64,000 nucleotides of DNA, from NCBI RefSeq assembly GCF_037976825.1, contig NZ_CP150269.1, positions 1,841,501 to 1,905,500 on the forward strand, in the 5' to 3' direction. The notes under the pieces are model-generated. The model did not search any database and had not been told where the DNA came from. It saw nothing but the letters and a program-made list of their open reading frames with translations. Each line of letters opens with the position of its first letter. Position 1 is the first letter of the stretch. Source of the stretch: Paenibacillus sp. FSL K6-1330 (lineage in GTDB: Bacteria; Bacillota; Bacilli; Paenibacillales; Paenibacillaceae). Of this stretch, positions 42,073 to 50,068 are shown in pieces. Made by a program: the position numbers and the translations under genes.

Positions 42073-42285
42073 CTATTTGCTACGTTTCTGTTGTGCCATT
42101 CGGAGGTACTGGTCATAAGCCCGTTGCTCCGAGTCCGTGAGGGCATACCGTCCAAGTATCTGTTCCTCACGACTTTTGAACTCCTCCTTGGTGATCCGTC
42201 CCAGTCCCATCTGGTCTCGGGTCACTCTTAGGAGGTGTTCTCGTTTTTGGAGCTTTTCAAAAGCATCCATTAGCATCTTGTCCAT
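42073..42285 (-). CDS. Hypothetical helical protein of the second switch
   Basis: 70 residues with AAAGGAGGTGAGACAAGA before the ATG. Entirely helical and charged (DAFEKLQKREHLLRVTRDQM, GRITKEEFKSREEQILGRYA). It is driven by a near-consensus promoter embedded in two palindromic operators and diverges from the HTH gene at 42400. This resembles an induced partner of a small repressor. Not recognised. Confidence 0.6.
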   Translation of the reverse strand: MDKMLMDAFEKLQKREHLLRVTRDQMGLGRITKEEFKSREEQILGRYALTDSEQRAYDQYLRMAQQKRSK

Positions 42286-42311
42286 TCTTGTCTCACCTCC
42301 TTTCTAATTTA

Positions 42312-42378
42312 ATTATACAACGAATATCGTTGAATGTCAACGAAAAACGTTGAACTTTATCCCTTAAAGTGGTATATT
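42312..42378. promoter_or_regulatory. Divergent promoters with two 15-bp palindromic operators
   Basis: CAACGAATATCGTTG (42318-42332) and CAACGAAAAACGTTG (42338-42352) are 20 bases apart. Leftward, TTGACA-17-TATAAT (complement of 42340-42312) has the first operator as its spacer. Rightward, TTGAAC (42350-42355), 17 bases, TATATT (42373-42378) overlaps the second operator. One repressor dimer pair would control both genes. Confidence 0.75.
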
Positions 42379-42399
42379 GATTTTGAGGTGATGTTGACC

Positions 42400-42615
42400 A
42401 TGCTTAGACTTAAGATTAAGGAATTGCGAAATGAAATCAGTGTTCGTCAGCTTAGCGAAGAAACGGGTATCCGTTGGAACACCTTGAATGATATGGAGAA
42501 AGGGACAGCAAAACACTGGCCCCCTGAACACCTGAATACCCTAATGCGGTATTTTGGGTTAAAGAATGTATCCGAATTAATTGAATATGTAGACGAAGAA
42601 GCCACCGAGGCATAA
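42400..42615 (+). CDS. Small Cro/CI-type HTH regulator
   Basis: 71 residues from ATG 42400, nine bases from GAGGTG; earlier in-frame ATGs lie inside the operator or touch the ribosome site. The HTH is LRNEISVRQLSEETGIRWNT then LNDMEKGTAKHWPPEHLNTL, as in the YozG/XRE small regulators. It probably binds the two palindromes in front of it and represses both divergent promoters. Confidence 0.8.
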   Translation: MLRLKIKELRNEISVRQLSEETGIRWNTLNDMEKGTAKHWPPEHLNTLMRYFGLKNVSELIEYVDEEATEA

Positions 42616-42634
42616 CGCTTGGTGGCTTTTTTTT
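42599..42634 (+). terminator. Terminator after the small HTH gene
   Basis: AAGCCACCGAGG region pairs as GCCACC/GGTGGC around the stop codon and is followed by eight T. Confidence 0.9.
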
Positions 42635-42706
42635 GCATTGATAAAATATCGTTTGTTAAAATATAATAGAAACAAACGTTCTTGTTTTTGTTAGGAGGTA
42701 ATCAAC

Positions 42707-42976
42707 ATGCTGCCGGATCCTGAGCGTAAACTGCTTCGAATTTTGATCAATTACCCGAGCCCATTACATAAAAGCCGTATGCCCTATTTTAAACGGTTAG
42801 AGATGATGACTGGACGGGGGCGTCATGATTTAATTAGAGGACTCCAGTACTTGGAGGACCAAGGATTTATAGCGTGGCCGGATAAAACGACGACAGCCGG
42901 AATTATCGTGTTGAACTATGATAACGATCCAGCTCCGGTTAAAAAGAGAAGTAGTGTTGACTACTGGACGTATTGA
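42707..42976 (+). CDS. Winged-helix-like hypothetical protein
   Basis: 89 residues behind TTAGGAGGTAATCAAC. PDPERKLLRILINYPSPLHK, TGRGRHDLIRGLQYLEDQGF and IAWPDKTTTAGIIVL follow a winged-helix order, so DNA binding is likely. No named family. It follows the small switch and converges with the minus gene ending at 42982. Confidence 0.6.
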   Translation: MLPDPERKLLRILINYPSPLHKSRMPYFKRLEMMTGRGRHDLIRGLQYLEDQGFIAWPDKTTTAGIIVLNYDNDPAPVKKRSSVDYWTY

Positions 42977-42981
42977 CGATG

Positions 42982-43185
42982 TTATTTAAACAACTTCTTG
43001 ATCAATTTGAAGATGTCGAATGTGGTTTTATTATACACTTTAGTATAAGCATACTTCTTAGGGTTTTTAAGCCATCCATATCCCCGAGGGATCTTTATTC
43101 CGGCTCTATGTACAATCTGTCTTTTGATGCTGGTACGGGCTACTATTCGTTTCTTGATACTGGGTTTACGCATTCCGATTTTCAT
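42982..43185 (-). CDS. Small basic phage protein
   Basis: 67 residues from the ATG at 43185, with AAGGAGATGCTAACG before it. Very basic: KIGMRKPSIKKRIVARTSIK, then GYGWLKNPKKYAYTKVYNKT and TTFDIFKLIKKLF. The KxGxRKPSxKK...NPKKxxYxKVYNKTT pattern recurs in Firmicute phages without assigned function; nucleic-acid binding is plausible from charge. Confidence 0.65.
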   Translation of the reverse strand: MKIGMRKPSIKKRIVARTSIKRQIVHRAGIKIPRGYGWLKNPKKYAYTKVYNKTTFDIFKLIKKLFK

Positions 43186-43300
43186 CGTTAGCATCTCCTT
43201 ATTAATTCAATTAACATAACTATACCAATCACAAAGAATATATTTCCAATTCATAATTTTGTGGTAATATTTTGGTTAAGTCTTAGAGGATAACAGGGGG

Positions 43301-43876
43301 ATGATCAGAGTGAGATTTAAGGGTCTGTTTATTGTGGTATTGCTTTTACTAATGGCTGGGTGCAGTGGTAGTAACGGGGGATTAAAAACGAATACTCTGT
43401 CTAAGGATGATTTATGTATTGTAAAAGATGATGATAGTAAATCTAAAGTGTGCTTTGGTATGAGTCAGACTGATGCTGAGAAGATTTTAGGGACTGGGGC
43501 AAAAGACATAATGTACAAATATGATTACGGTGTATCGGTGGTGTACCGAAACGACAAAACTGTTTCTATGATAGTATTGGATACAGAGTCCAAGAACGTT
43601 TATAGTACTGTCCGTGGGATGAAAAATGGTGACTTAAAAGAAAATGTTCTAAAGTTGTATGGAGATACATACCCTATTGTTCGTGAAACTGAACCGCACT
43701 CAATTGATTATGTCTACGATATAAAGAACAAAAAATTTATTGGAGAAGTATCGTTTGGAAATATCGATTCAAAATCAAATAAAGATCATTTATTCTTGTC
43801 TGCTGTATATGACGAAAATGGTATTGTAGATCGTATTTACTTGTCTGATGTCGAAGCAATTAGAACATTTAATTAA
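43301..43876 (+). CDS. Lipoprotein, possible BamE/SmpA-like fold
   Basis: 191 residues. A signal peptide with lipobox LMAGC (about residue 21) anchors it outside the membrane. KVCFGMSQTDAEKILGTGAK looks like the SmpA/OmlA-type GMSxxEV motif, and a second beta-rich half follows. Prophage lipoproteins often block superinfection at DNA entry; that is possible here but not shown. A+T-rich, monocistronic cargo. Confidence 0.65.
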   Translation: MIRVRFKGLFIVVLLLLMAGCSGSNGGLKTNTLSKDDLCIVKDDDSKSKVCFGMSQTDAEKILGTGAKDIMYKYDYGVSVVYRNDKTVSMIVLDTESKNVYSTVRGMKNGDLKENVLKLYGDTYPIVRETEPHSIDYVYDIKNKKFIGEVSFGNIDSKSNKDHLFLSAVYDENGIVDRIYLSDVEAIRTFN

Positions 43877-44479
43877 TAAACAACTTCAGACTGGGCATAC
43901 ACCGGGGGCCGGTGGTGAATAATACAGGACGAGAAATTAGGGATTGATTCCTGAATATGGAATGTGCTATTATGTTTGACATACCATACATTATTAATTT
44001 TATCTATCCCCTAGCCTGGGCTGAAGGGGAATTCTAAGTTGATTTACTTTTCACCGCTGAACTATGTTCGAGCTGGTGAGCGGGTAATAAACAATCCGAT
44101 TGATTATAGCTTATGACGTAATAGCCGCTATGATCTGAGTATTTAGATTGATTAGGTATTTAAAAAAAACTTCATTCTTGTCTTACAACGTGTCTTACAG
44201 GTTGTATTACAGAAGTTTTTGACCTAATTGATTTACTGACAACTCAGTTCATGGCGGCTTTTTTGCGTTCTGAAAATTTGAGAGGAGGTGTTGCCTGGAT
44301 TATTTGAGGATGTAAAGATCAGTGATGCGACTTACATACTGGCGTGAAAACACCGGATTGCGTCAATACATTTTCGTTTACTAACTAGGAGGAATGGCTT
44401 ATTCGAAAACTAAAGAACGATGCTGAAACTACAAAAGAAATTGAATTTTTGATATTAAGACAGCTATTGGTACAAGAAC
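43877..44479 (+). other. 603-base gene-free region between lipoprotein and repressor genes
   Basis: It holds a CCCC-GGGG hairpin (44008-44029), the large palindrome at 44123-44264 and two degenerate frames with ribosome-site-like GAGGAGGTG (44283) and AGGAGG (44387) but no proper start or length. The frame open from 44401 lacks ATG/GTG/TTG and runs antisense into the repressor gene, so it is probably a decayed remnant. Confidence 0.55.
44123..44264 (+). repeat. 142-base extended palindrome ending in a T run
   Basis: Outer arms 44123-44140 and 44242-44259 pair over 18 positions (16 Watson-Crick, one G-T, one mismatch). Inner arms ATTAGGT/ACCTAAT (44151/44222) and AAAAACTTC/GAAGTTTTT (44165/44212) continue the stem. 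The loop holds three tandem 12-bp repeats of TGTCTTACAACG type (44179-44214). TTTTTT follows. It can act as a terminator, but is far larger than needed for one. Confidence 0.7.
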
Positions 44480-45124
44480 TCACTGATTTTTTGAATTCAG
44501 CTGTCGATCCACTCGAAGATATGCAATTACCTTCGTTTTTTCCTCGTCAGTTATCTCCTGACCATCAAGAGTAAGTGTAAGGGTATGAAAGTACTTTTCC
44601 TCAGTAAGCTCAACCTTTATTCGAGGCTCTGGATCATTCTTTGGTTCAGAGCTTTTTTTAAGTTTATTGTCCCCATATTTATTCATAAGAAGTGCTGCAA
44701 ATTGCAAGTATGCTCGGGTGTCGTCATATGTAAAATCGTTAAATTCATCGTCTTCAACTACCATTTCGGGGACGTTGGATTTGACAAAAGCCTCGTTAAA
44801 GATCGGCACAATCGTCTTAAGTATCCCTTGTACGTCGTCGTTATCCTTCAACAAGGGTCTGAATTTTGGAGGCAACTCGTTCAGAAACTCGTCTAAGTAA
44901 CCTGCCAGCATTAATCCCTCCGCATCCCCTCCGGTAATTTCGGCTAACGCCCTTGATATTTCATCGGAAGGTGCTTTAACGTCATTGTTTTTTAATTTCG
45001 ATATGTATGATCTATCGATACTAATCCCTGCTTTTTTAGCCCGCCTAGATATCTCCCCCAAACTTAATCCGCTTTTTTCTATGTATTGACTCAACAAATT
45101 GGCATATTTCACAGCCTTAGTCAC
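44480..45124 (-). CDS. CI-like prophage repressor
   Basis: 214 residues from GTG 45124; a GTG at 45112 has better spacing from GAGGAG and may be the true start. The N-terminal HTH (KSGLSLGEISRRAKKAGISI, DRSYISKLKNNDVKAPSDEI) is followed by an acidic helical C-terminus without a RecA-type cleavage or peptidase motif. It diverges from the Cro-like gene over four operators. It should keep the prophage silent; loss of repression would need an antirepressor or another route. Confidence 0.85.
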   Translation of the reverse strand: MTKAVKYANLLSQYIEKSGLSLGEISRRAKKAGISIDRSYISKLKNNDVKAPSDEISRALAEITGGDAEGLMLAGYLDEFLNELPPKFRPLLKDNDDVQGILKTIVPIFNEAFVKSNVPEMVVEDDEFNDFTYDDTRAYLQFAALLMNKYGDNKLKKSSEPKNDPEPRIKVELTEEKYFHTLTLTLDGQEITDEEKTKVIAYLRVDRQLNSKNQ

Positions 45125-45161
45125 TCCTCATATCGATTCTGTTCTCAATATTAACATAATG

Positions 45162-45289
45162 GTGAATTATTATTCAACACTTTTTAGGGTAGTGAATGAT
45201 TTATTCATTGACACTGGCTTGTCCATGTTGATAATATTTAGACACAAACAGTCGTGAATAAACTATTCACTATTGAATGTTATGTTCAC
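45162..45289. promoter_or_regulatory. Main lysogeny operator region: four 17-bp sites and rightward promoter
   Basis: GTGAAT-5-ATTCAC-type palindromes lie at 45162-45178, 45192-45208, 45254-45270 (perfect) and 45273-45289 (half-site variant). TTGACA at 45207-45212 overlaps the end of site two and fits a rightward promoter with a -10 of GATAAT/TAATAT near 45229. Sites three and four lie downstream of its start. Site one lies on the repressor side and suits self-control. Confidence 0.75.
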
Positions 45290-45311
45290 TATATGGAATG
45301 AGGTGATAAAA

Positions 45312-45578
45312 ATGAAGTACTCGGATTACTTGAAGAAGGGTATCGAAGAAGCAGACCTGTCACTCGCTCAGATATGTAGAAGGGTTCTAGCTAAAGGGGG
45401 AGGTGTTAATAAAAGCTATTTAAGTAAGCTACAAAGAGGGGCCACCCCTCCGGCCAGAGATAAACTAAACGAAGTCTTAGCCGAGGTTCTTGGATTAGAT
45501 CCTTTAGAGCTTAAAACAGCAGCTTATATCGAGAAATTACCGCCCGAGGTTGTAGAAAGAATTAAACGGATGGCTTGA
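45312..45578 (+). CDS. Cro-like HTH regulator
   Basis: 88 residues from ATG 45312 behind GAGGTGATAAAA. The HTH (SLAQICRRVLAKGGGVNKSY, LSKLQRGATPPARDKLNEVL) closely matches the N-terminus of the CI-like repressor, including the 'SYISKL/SYLSKL' recognition helix, so both should read the same operators. First gene of the early rightward transcript. Confidence 0.85.
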   Translation: MKYSDYLKKGIEEADLSLAQICRRVLAKGGGVNKSYLSKLQRGATPPARDKLNEVLAEVLGLDPLELKTAAYIEKLPPEVVERIKRMA

Positions 45579-45596
45579 GCAAAGGAGGATAAATTC

Positions 45597-45863
45597 ATGG
45601 AAAATGCAGATTTGAAGGAACAGTTACAAGACCATATGGAGCAAGTTATTAGATCGATGTTCAAACGACCTCAAATCCATCAGACAACTGGGAATGGACC
45701 TGCCTCTGCAATCACAGCAATAAAGAACTATATAAGTTCACATAAAATCATTTCAAATACGGAGGATGGTGAGCATGAACGAACTTGCATTGTCATCGGA
45801 CCTACAAGTTATCACAGCCGAGATCAACAGCTACAAACAGATAGCCGGACAGTCGGTGTTTGA
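45597..45863 (+). CDS. Hypothetical early protein overlapping the DUF3102 gene
   Basis: 88 residues behind AAAGGAGGATAAATTC. The first 60 residues look coding (ENADLKEQLQDHMEQVIRSM, AITAIKNYISSHKII). The last 30 overlap the next gene in another frame by 89 bases, an unusually long overlap; the C-terminus may be an accidental extension. Not recognised. Confidence 0.5.
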   Translation: MENADLKEQLQDHMEQVIRSMFKRPQIHQTTGNGPASAITAIKNYISSHKIISNTEDGEHERTCIVIGPTSYHSRDQQLQTDSRTVGV

Positions 45864-46740
45864 GATCGGGAAGCGGCTCAAGCACGTGAAAGAAAACGAT
45901 ATGGCACATGGGCAATTCGGAGAATGGCTGGAGAGCATTGAATTTAATCACAGCACTGCAAACAAGATGATGAAGGCTTATGAAGAGTTTGGAAACTCGG
46001 AATCGATTCCGAATTTAGGAACCGCCAAAATATTCGAACTCTTATCACTACCTGAATCTATCGATCGTTTAAATTTTCTTGAGCAGGAACATGTTATCCC
46101 GTCAACTGGTGAATCAAAAACAGCGAATGAAATGACTTCACGAGAGTTCAAAGAAGTGACCAAGGCCCTTAAAACCGCCGAGAAGTCAGCAGCAGAAGCC
46201 GAACAGCGTGCCCAACAAGCGGAGGCAGAACGCGCTCTCGCTATCCAGCAACACACGGAACAGCAGGAGAAACTGCTTGCACAGATCGCTGATCTTAAGA
46301 AAAAGAAAGGGCGATCCCAGGAAGACGAAGCCATGCTTCAGCAGTTAAGCCAGAGCAACGTCGAGTTGACTCGGACAATCCACAGTCTTCAGGATGAACT
46401 GCTCGAACGAAATACGGCTATGGAGAAGCGAAGTCACGATCTCAGAAAGATGAAGGAAAGCTTGAGTAAAACATCGGCTTACGTAGTGGTAGACCTTTCA
46501 ACGGCCCTCATGCACTTCCGCTCCATACACGACCAAAGAGAAGCTATTGAGGTTGCAGAACGGTTCTGGGCTGAGTTAGATGAAACCATTGCAAAGAAGC
46601 GGTCAGAGTGGCAGGAGTTGATGGAAAACAATATAAGCGAAAGTGAGGCGAACCGTAATGAGCGTAAAACAATTGGAACTGTTCTCGGACGACAAGCAGT
46701 CGTTATTGATGCGGATACGACACCTCGAAGCGACGATTGA
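45775..46740 (+). CDS. DUF3102-family protein
   Basis: 321 residues from ATG 45775 behind GGAGGATGGTGAGC. N-terminal DUF3102 (TAEINSYKQIAGQSVFEIGK, DMAHGQFGEWLESIEFNHST, ANKMMKAYEEFGN) is followed by a long coiled coil (about 125-245) and a small C-terminal domain. The family is frequent in Firmicute prophages and plasmids and resembles ParB-like or KilA-type DNA-binding starts, but its role is unknown. Confidence 0.85.
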   Translation: MNELALSSDLQVITAEINSYKQIAGQSVFEIGKRLKHVKENDMAHGQFGEWLESIEFNHSTANKMMKAYEEFGNSESIPNLGTAKIFELLSLPESIDRLNFLEQEHVIPSTGESKTANEMTSREFKEVTKALKTAEKSAAEAEQRAQQAEAERALAIQQHTEQQEKLLAQIADLKKKKGRSQEDEAMLQQLSQSNVELTRTIHSLQDELLERNTAMEKRSHDLRKMKESLSKTSAYVVVDLSTALMHFRSIHDQREAIEVAERFWAELDETIAKKRSEWQELMENNISESEANRNERKTIGTVLGRQAVVIDADTTPRSDD

Positions 46741-47104
46741 TAATTACCGGAACCGCATGCCGATCAGCAATCAGGAGCGTAAGGTAGTACGGAAACAAGG
46801 CAAGACGAAGGTAATCTCACTACTTGGAGAACCCCATACAGAGTCATACAAAGAAAGATACAGATTGGTGTTTTCAAATCTATACAGCGATGTAAAGGAA
46901 CAATTCCATGTAAATACATTGGATGAAATTCTCGAAATCCACTTCACCAAAGCGATCCACTTTATAAATGATTGGCAGCCGAAAGAGCCTCTGAAGCTTC
47001 CACAGGCCTGCTTCCTCTGTGAAGAACGACCCGGCACACTGGACACGGGCGAAGGCTTCATATGCCAGGATTGTGCACAGATCATGGGCGAATTCGCTCA
47101 TTAG
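46658..47104 (+). CDS. ORF6C-like protein with C-terminal zinc ribbon
   Basis: 148 residues from ATG 46658, overlapping the previous gene by 83 bases. The middle (SYKERYRLVFSNLYSDVKEQ, NTLDEILEIHFTKAIHFIND) resembles the ORF6C domain of phage antirepressors. The end has two CxxC pairs (CFLCEERPG and CQDCA), a zinc ribbon. Likely a DNA-binding early regulator. Confidence 0.6.
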   Translation: MSVKQLELFSDDKQSLLMRIRHLEATIDNYRNRMPISNQERKVVRKQGKTKVISLLGEPHTESYKERYRLVFSNLYSDVKEQFHVNTLDEILEIHFTKAIHFINDWQPKEPLKLPQACFLCEERPGTLDTGEGFICQDCAQIMGEFAH

Positions 47105-47159
47105 AATTGATCAGCTCTTTGAAAACTGAATCAATACTAAAAAGAAAGGAATGAACTCA

Positions 47160-47402
47160 ATGGCATTCATTATTCACCCTGTGCACCGCAGAATGACAGA
47201 GTTATCAATTATCCTTAACAATCGCAAGCTTACATCTTCTGAACAACTTGAACTCGTTCATTGCTTGAAGGTAAACGCCGATCTGGTGCAACAGACTGAA
47301 GGATACAAGGAAGCAGCCTATGCCGCTCATACCGCGGGGAACATGGACCTGGTGCAACACTTTAGTGAGAAGTTGGACGAAATGGAGGCGAAGTATTCAT
47401 GA
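47160..47402 (+). CDS. Hypothetical early phage protein
   Basis: 80 residues from ATG 47160, well spaced from AAAGGA; ATG 47151 touches that site. Helical: HRRMTELSIILNNRKLTSSE, QLELVHCLKVNADLVQQTEG, NMDLVQHFSEKLDEMEAKYS. Not recognised. Coupled to the next gene by ATGA. Confidence 0.6.
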   Translation: MAFIIHPVHRRMTELSIILNNRKLTSSEQLELVHCLKVNADLVQQTEGYKEAAYAAHTAGNMDLVQHFSEKLDEMEAKYS

Positions 47403-47560
47403 CGCAGCTCAACGGAATCCCGGTGGAGGTCATTAACCACTATAACAATCTTCACAAGTTTCATGAGAGTGGCCTTGTGAATCCTGCCAAGATAGATTCT
47501 GTCCGGAGTGAAATTGCAATGATCGAGCGCGACATCCCTGGCATCAATGAATCCCAATGA
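47399..47560 (+). CDS. Small early protein, 53 residues
   Basis: ATG 47399 overlaps the previous stop, with GGAGG (47384) upstream. MTQLNGIPVEVINHYNNLHK, ESGLVNPAKIDSVRSEIAMI and ERDIPGINESQ. Helical, soluble, not recognised. Its stop overlaps the next ATG as ATGA. Confidence 0.55.
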   Translation: MTQLNGIPVEVINHYNNLHKFHESGLVNPAKIDSVRSEIAMIERDIPGINESQ

Positions 47561-47673
47561 TCACGTTGTTAAGCTTTATCGGCTTGATCCTGATTAACGC
47601 TTTGATCGTCTGCAAGCTTTGGTTGGCAGCTGAAATGAGAGAAAGGAGAAAATCCGATGAACATCCGCACTGA
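47557..47673 (+). CDS. Micro membrane protein, 38 residues
   Basis: ATG 47557 overlaps the preceding stop (ATGA). One membrane helix (MITLLSFIGLILINALIVCK) is followed by a charged tail (EMRERRKSDEHPH). It ends 17 bases inside the Bro-N gene. Tight coupling on both sides supports translation; function unknown. Confidence 0.5.
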   Translation: MITLLSFIGLILINALIVCKLWLAAEMRERRKSDEHPH

Positions 47674-48274
47674 GAATTGGCTTGGTCACGAAATAAGGTT
47701 TGTTGAAAAGGTGCCTGGTGAATGGTGGGCAGTTGCCAAGGATGTCGCCGTAGCTCTTGGATATAGAGATGCTTTTAATATGACACGTAATCTTGATGCA
47801 GAGGAACAAGGTACTCATAAAGTGAGTATGGATACAACTTCCAGAAAAATGACGGTCATTTCTGAAATGGGTATCTATGAAGCGATCTTCAACAGTGAAC
47901 GTCCAGAGGCTAAGGATTTCAAGAAATGGGTCAAGCAAGTCATGAAGGAGATACGCAAATCAACCGGCCTCGAAGGATTTCAGATCTTCCGCATGTTGGA
48001 CAAGGAGCATCAGAAAGAAGCCATGCAGCAACTGAAAGCATCGTTACGTCATCCGGTCCGTGTGGATTTCATCAAGGCAAACACCATTGCAAACAAAGCA
48101 GTTTCGAACCGGTTCGGACACCCCAAGATGCTCAAAAAGGAACAAATGACTCCTAATATGCTGGTGTTCCGTCAGGACGTACTGGAGGACACGGTGAACC
48201 TGATGGGCGTGAAAGAGAAGTTCGATCTAGATATTCCGGTTTCCACCACGATCTATAGCAAGTATCTGAATTGA
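47657..48274 (+). CDS. Bro-N family antirepressor-like protein
   Basis: 205 residues behind GAAAGGAGAAAATCCG. The N-terminal Bro-N domain is complete (WWAVAKDVAVALGYRDAFNM, ISEMGIYEAIFNSERPEAKD, FKKWVKQVMKEIRKSTG). The C-terminal half (NTIANKAVSNRFGHPKMLKK) binds DNA or the repressor in related antirepressors. It is a candidate for releasing the CI-like repressor. Confidence 0.85.
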   Translation: MNIRTENWLGHEIRFVEKVPGEWWAVAKDVAVALGYRDAFNMTRNLDAEEQGTHKVSMDTTSRKMTVISEMGIYEAIFNSERPEAKDFKKWVKQVMKEIRKSTGLEGFQIFRMLDKEHQKEAMQQLKASLRHPVRVDFIKANTIANKAVSNRFGHPKMLKKEQMTPNMLVFRQDVLEDTVNLMGVKEKFDLDIPVSTTIYSKYLN

Positions 48275-48298
48275 TCTTGAAGGGAGGTGAGCTAAGAC

Positions 48299-48418
48299 GT
48301 GGGTGAAGTAACTGAGATGATTCTGGAAGGGCTACTGTGCCAAGTATGCGGTTCCTATATGGATGACATGGAAGAGCCGGGTTATCCGCGCACTTGCGAG
48401 GACTGCAAAAACGACTGA
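48299..48418 (+). CDS. Micro zinc-finger protein, 39 residues
   Basis: GTG 48299 lies behind AAGGGAGGTGAGC. Two CxxC pairs (LLCQVCGS and RTCEDCKN) are separated by about 17 residues, a zinc ribbon. Similar tiny CxxC proteins recur in this prophage at 51413 and 51765. Confidence 0.6.
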   Translation: MGEVTEMILEGLLCQVCGSYMDDMEEPGYPRTCEDCKND

Positions 48419-48493
48419 TTTTCTCTAAGCCTATTATTTTTTTGCCAAAATAGGGGTTTTGAGCCTAAAAATCAAGCGAAAGTGAGGAAAACC

Positions 48494-50068
48494 ATGAGTC
48501 AATTCAAGCTAATTGAGGGCAAGTGTCATAACTTTAATGCCCACCGTGATCTAAGCGTTAAGTTTGGCGACCTGACCAAGATCACGGGGGACAACGAGGA
48601 AGGAAAGTCCAGTGTTCTGGAAATTCCCACATGGACATTGTACGGCACGGACACCTTCGGGAGCAAGATGGACCCGACCCCTACGAATTACAAATACGAT
48701 CATGTCATGGCTGAAACGTTGCTAGAAGTGGACGGCAAGCTGCTCAAATTCGGTCGCGGGATCGAGAAGGGGAAGGCCACCTATTACATCAACGATGTGC
48801 CAAGCAAAGCGAGCGACTTCGAGGAGATCGTTAAATCTCTGATCGATAAGGACCTGTTTCTGGCGTTGTTTAATCCCCTGTATTTCTTCTCGCTTCATTG
48901 GGAGAGACAGCGTGAATTAATGCTCCGCTACTCGACGCCGCCGACGCTTAAGGAAGTATTCGCTGAAATGAGCCGGACATCGCCGGATCAGAAGTTGAAG
49001 GACATCAAACTCAACCCTCAAGCTGAAAAGCTGGCCGAGCTGGTAAAGAAGCACACGCTGCCACAGCTTGAGGAAATCCATAAGAAGAATAAGAACGATA
49101 AGGACACCGCACATAAAAAGGCACAGGGCCGAACGGAGACGCTCGAAGAGCAGTTCCGGCAGCTACCGGATGTACCGGAAGACATTGAGGCGATCAAGGT
49201 GGAAGACGCTGAACTGGTCAAGCAGGTCAAAGCTATCCATGCCAAGATCGAGCTGGCTGACGAGCCTAAACGGAAGCAGGCAGTGCTTGAGGGGACGCTC
49301 GAAAATGTCCGGCAACAGGTTGCTGCTGCCAAGGCCCGATACATGAAGGTTCATGGTGAAGAGATCGCGGAGGAATGTTCCACTTGTAAGCGGCCATTTG
49401 ACGAGACAGCCAAGCAAGCTGCTGAAGCCAATAAAGAAGAGCGGAAGAAGCCGCTGCGGGAAGAGCATGACAAACTGGTAGCCCGTCGCAAGGAGCTCGA
49501 GGAGGAACTGGCGGCTGTGGAGTTGGTGGATGTATCCGAGCTTTGGGAGCAGATGCGGGCCTTGGAGCAGCGCCGGGACGCAACAGCAGAGGTGATTGGC
49601 TGGTATAACCGTCGCCAGAGCCTGCAAGCCGATCTAGCAAAGGCTCTGGCAGACGAGGCAGCTACACTGGCGAGCCGAAACGAGTCCATCTTTATCTTGG
49701 ACGCTATCAAGGCATATGAAGCTAAAGCAGCTGAGTTGCAGGCAGCCAAGGTTCAAGGTCTTTTCCAAACAATCACAATCCGATTGTTCAAACAACAAAA
49801 GAACGGCGACATCAAACCGGATTTTGTGATCGAACGATACGGTAAGGCACCGACGCAGTTCTCCCTATCAGAGGGAATTCGGGCTGGATTGGAAGCCCGG
49901 GACGTTATCAGCGAGCAGAGTGGATGGATCTCCCCTTGCTTTATTGACAACAAGGAGAGCATCACGCACTACAAGGCTCCACGAGGGCAACTGATCTTGT
50001 GCCAAGTCATTGAAGGAAAACCACTAACAATCGAATCGGAGGAATTATCCCATGAAAATCACCAATAA
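48494..50068 (+). CDS. SbcC/Rad50-like AAA ATPase with zinc-hook CxxC
   Basis: 524 residues from ATG 48494. Walker A is ITGDNEEGKSSVLE (about residue 32). A long coiled coil in the middle is broken by EECSTCKRPFD (about residue 295), the CxxC of a Rad50-type zinc hook. The C-terminal half has the signature-like FSLSEGIRAGLEA and Walker B-like SPCFIDNKESI. The short coil makes it a miniature SMC-like protein. It precedes the RecT and MBL genes, so a role in phage recombination or DNA end processing is inferred. Confidence 0.8.
   Translation: MSQFKLIEGKCHNFNAHRDLSVKFGDLTKITGDNEEGKSSVLEIPTWTLYGTDTFGSKMDPTPTNYKYDHVMAETLLEVDGKLLKFGRGIEKGKATYYINDVPSKASDFEEIVKSLIDKDLFLALFNPLYFFSLHWERQRELMLRYSTPPTLKEVFAEMSRTSPDQKLKDIKLNPQAEKLAELVKKHTLPQLEEIHKKNKNDKDTAHKKAQGRTETLEEQFRQLPDVPEDIEAIKVEDAELVKQVKAIHAKIELADEPKRKQAVLEGTLENVRQQVAAAKARYMKVHGEEIAEECSTCKRPFDETAKQAAEANKEERKKPLREEHDKLVARRKELEEELAAVELVDVSELWEQMRALEQRRDATAEVIGWYNRRQSLQADLAKALADEAATLASRNESIFILDAIKAYEAKAAELQAAKVQGLFQTITIRLFKQQKNGDIKPDFVIERYGKAPTQFSLSEGIRAGLEARDVISEQSGWISPCFIDNKESITHYKAPRGQLILCQVIEGKPLTIESEELSHENHQ

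Noticed and set aside
44123..44264. Retron or diversity-generating element at the large palindrome
   Set aside because: No reverse transcriptase gene anywhere in the window.
44292..44348. Short TTG frame behind GAGGAGGTG
   Set aside because: Only 18 codons and the ribosome site touches the start; no support.
44401..44574. Open frame starting with ATT behind AGGAGG, reading into the antisense of the repressor gene
   Set aside because: No standard start codon, a stop just upstream and most of its length antisense to a well-supported gene; probably a remnant.
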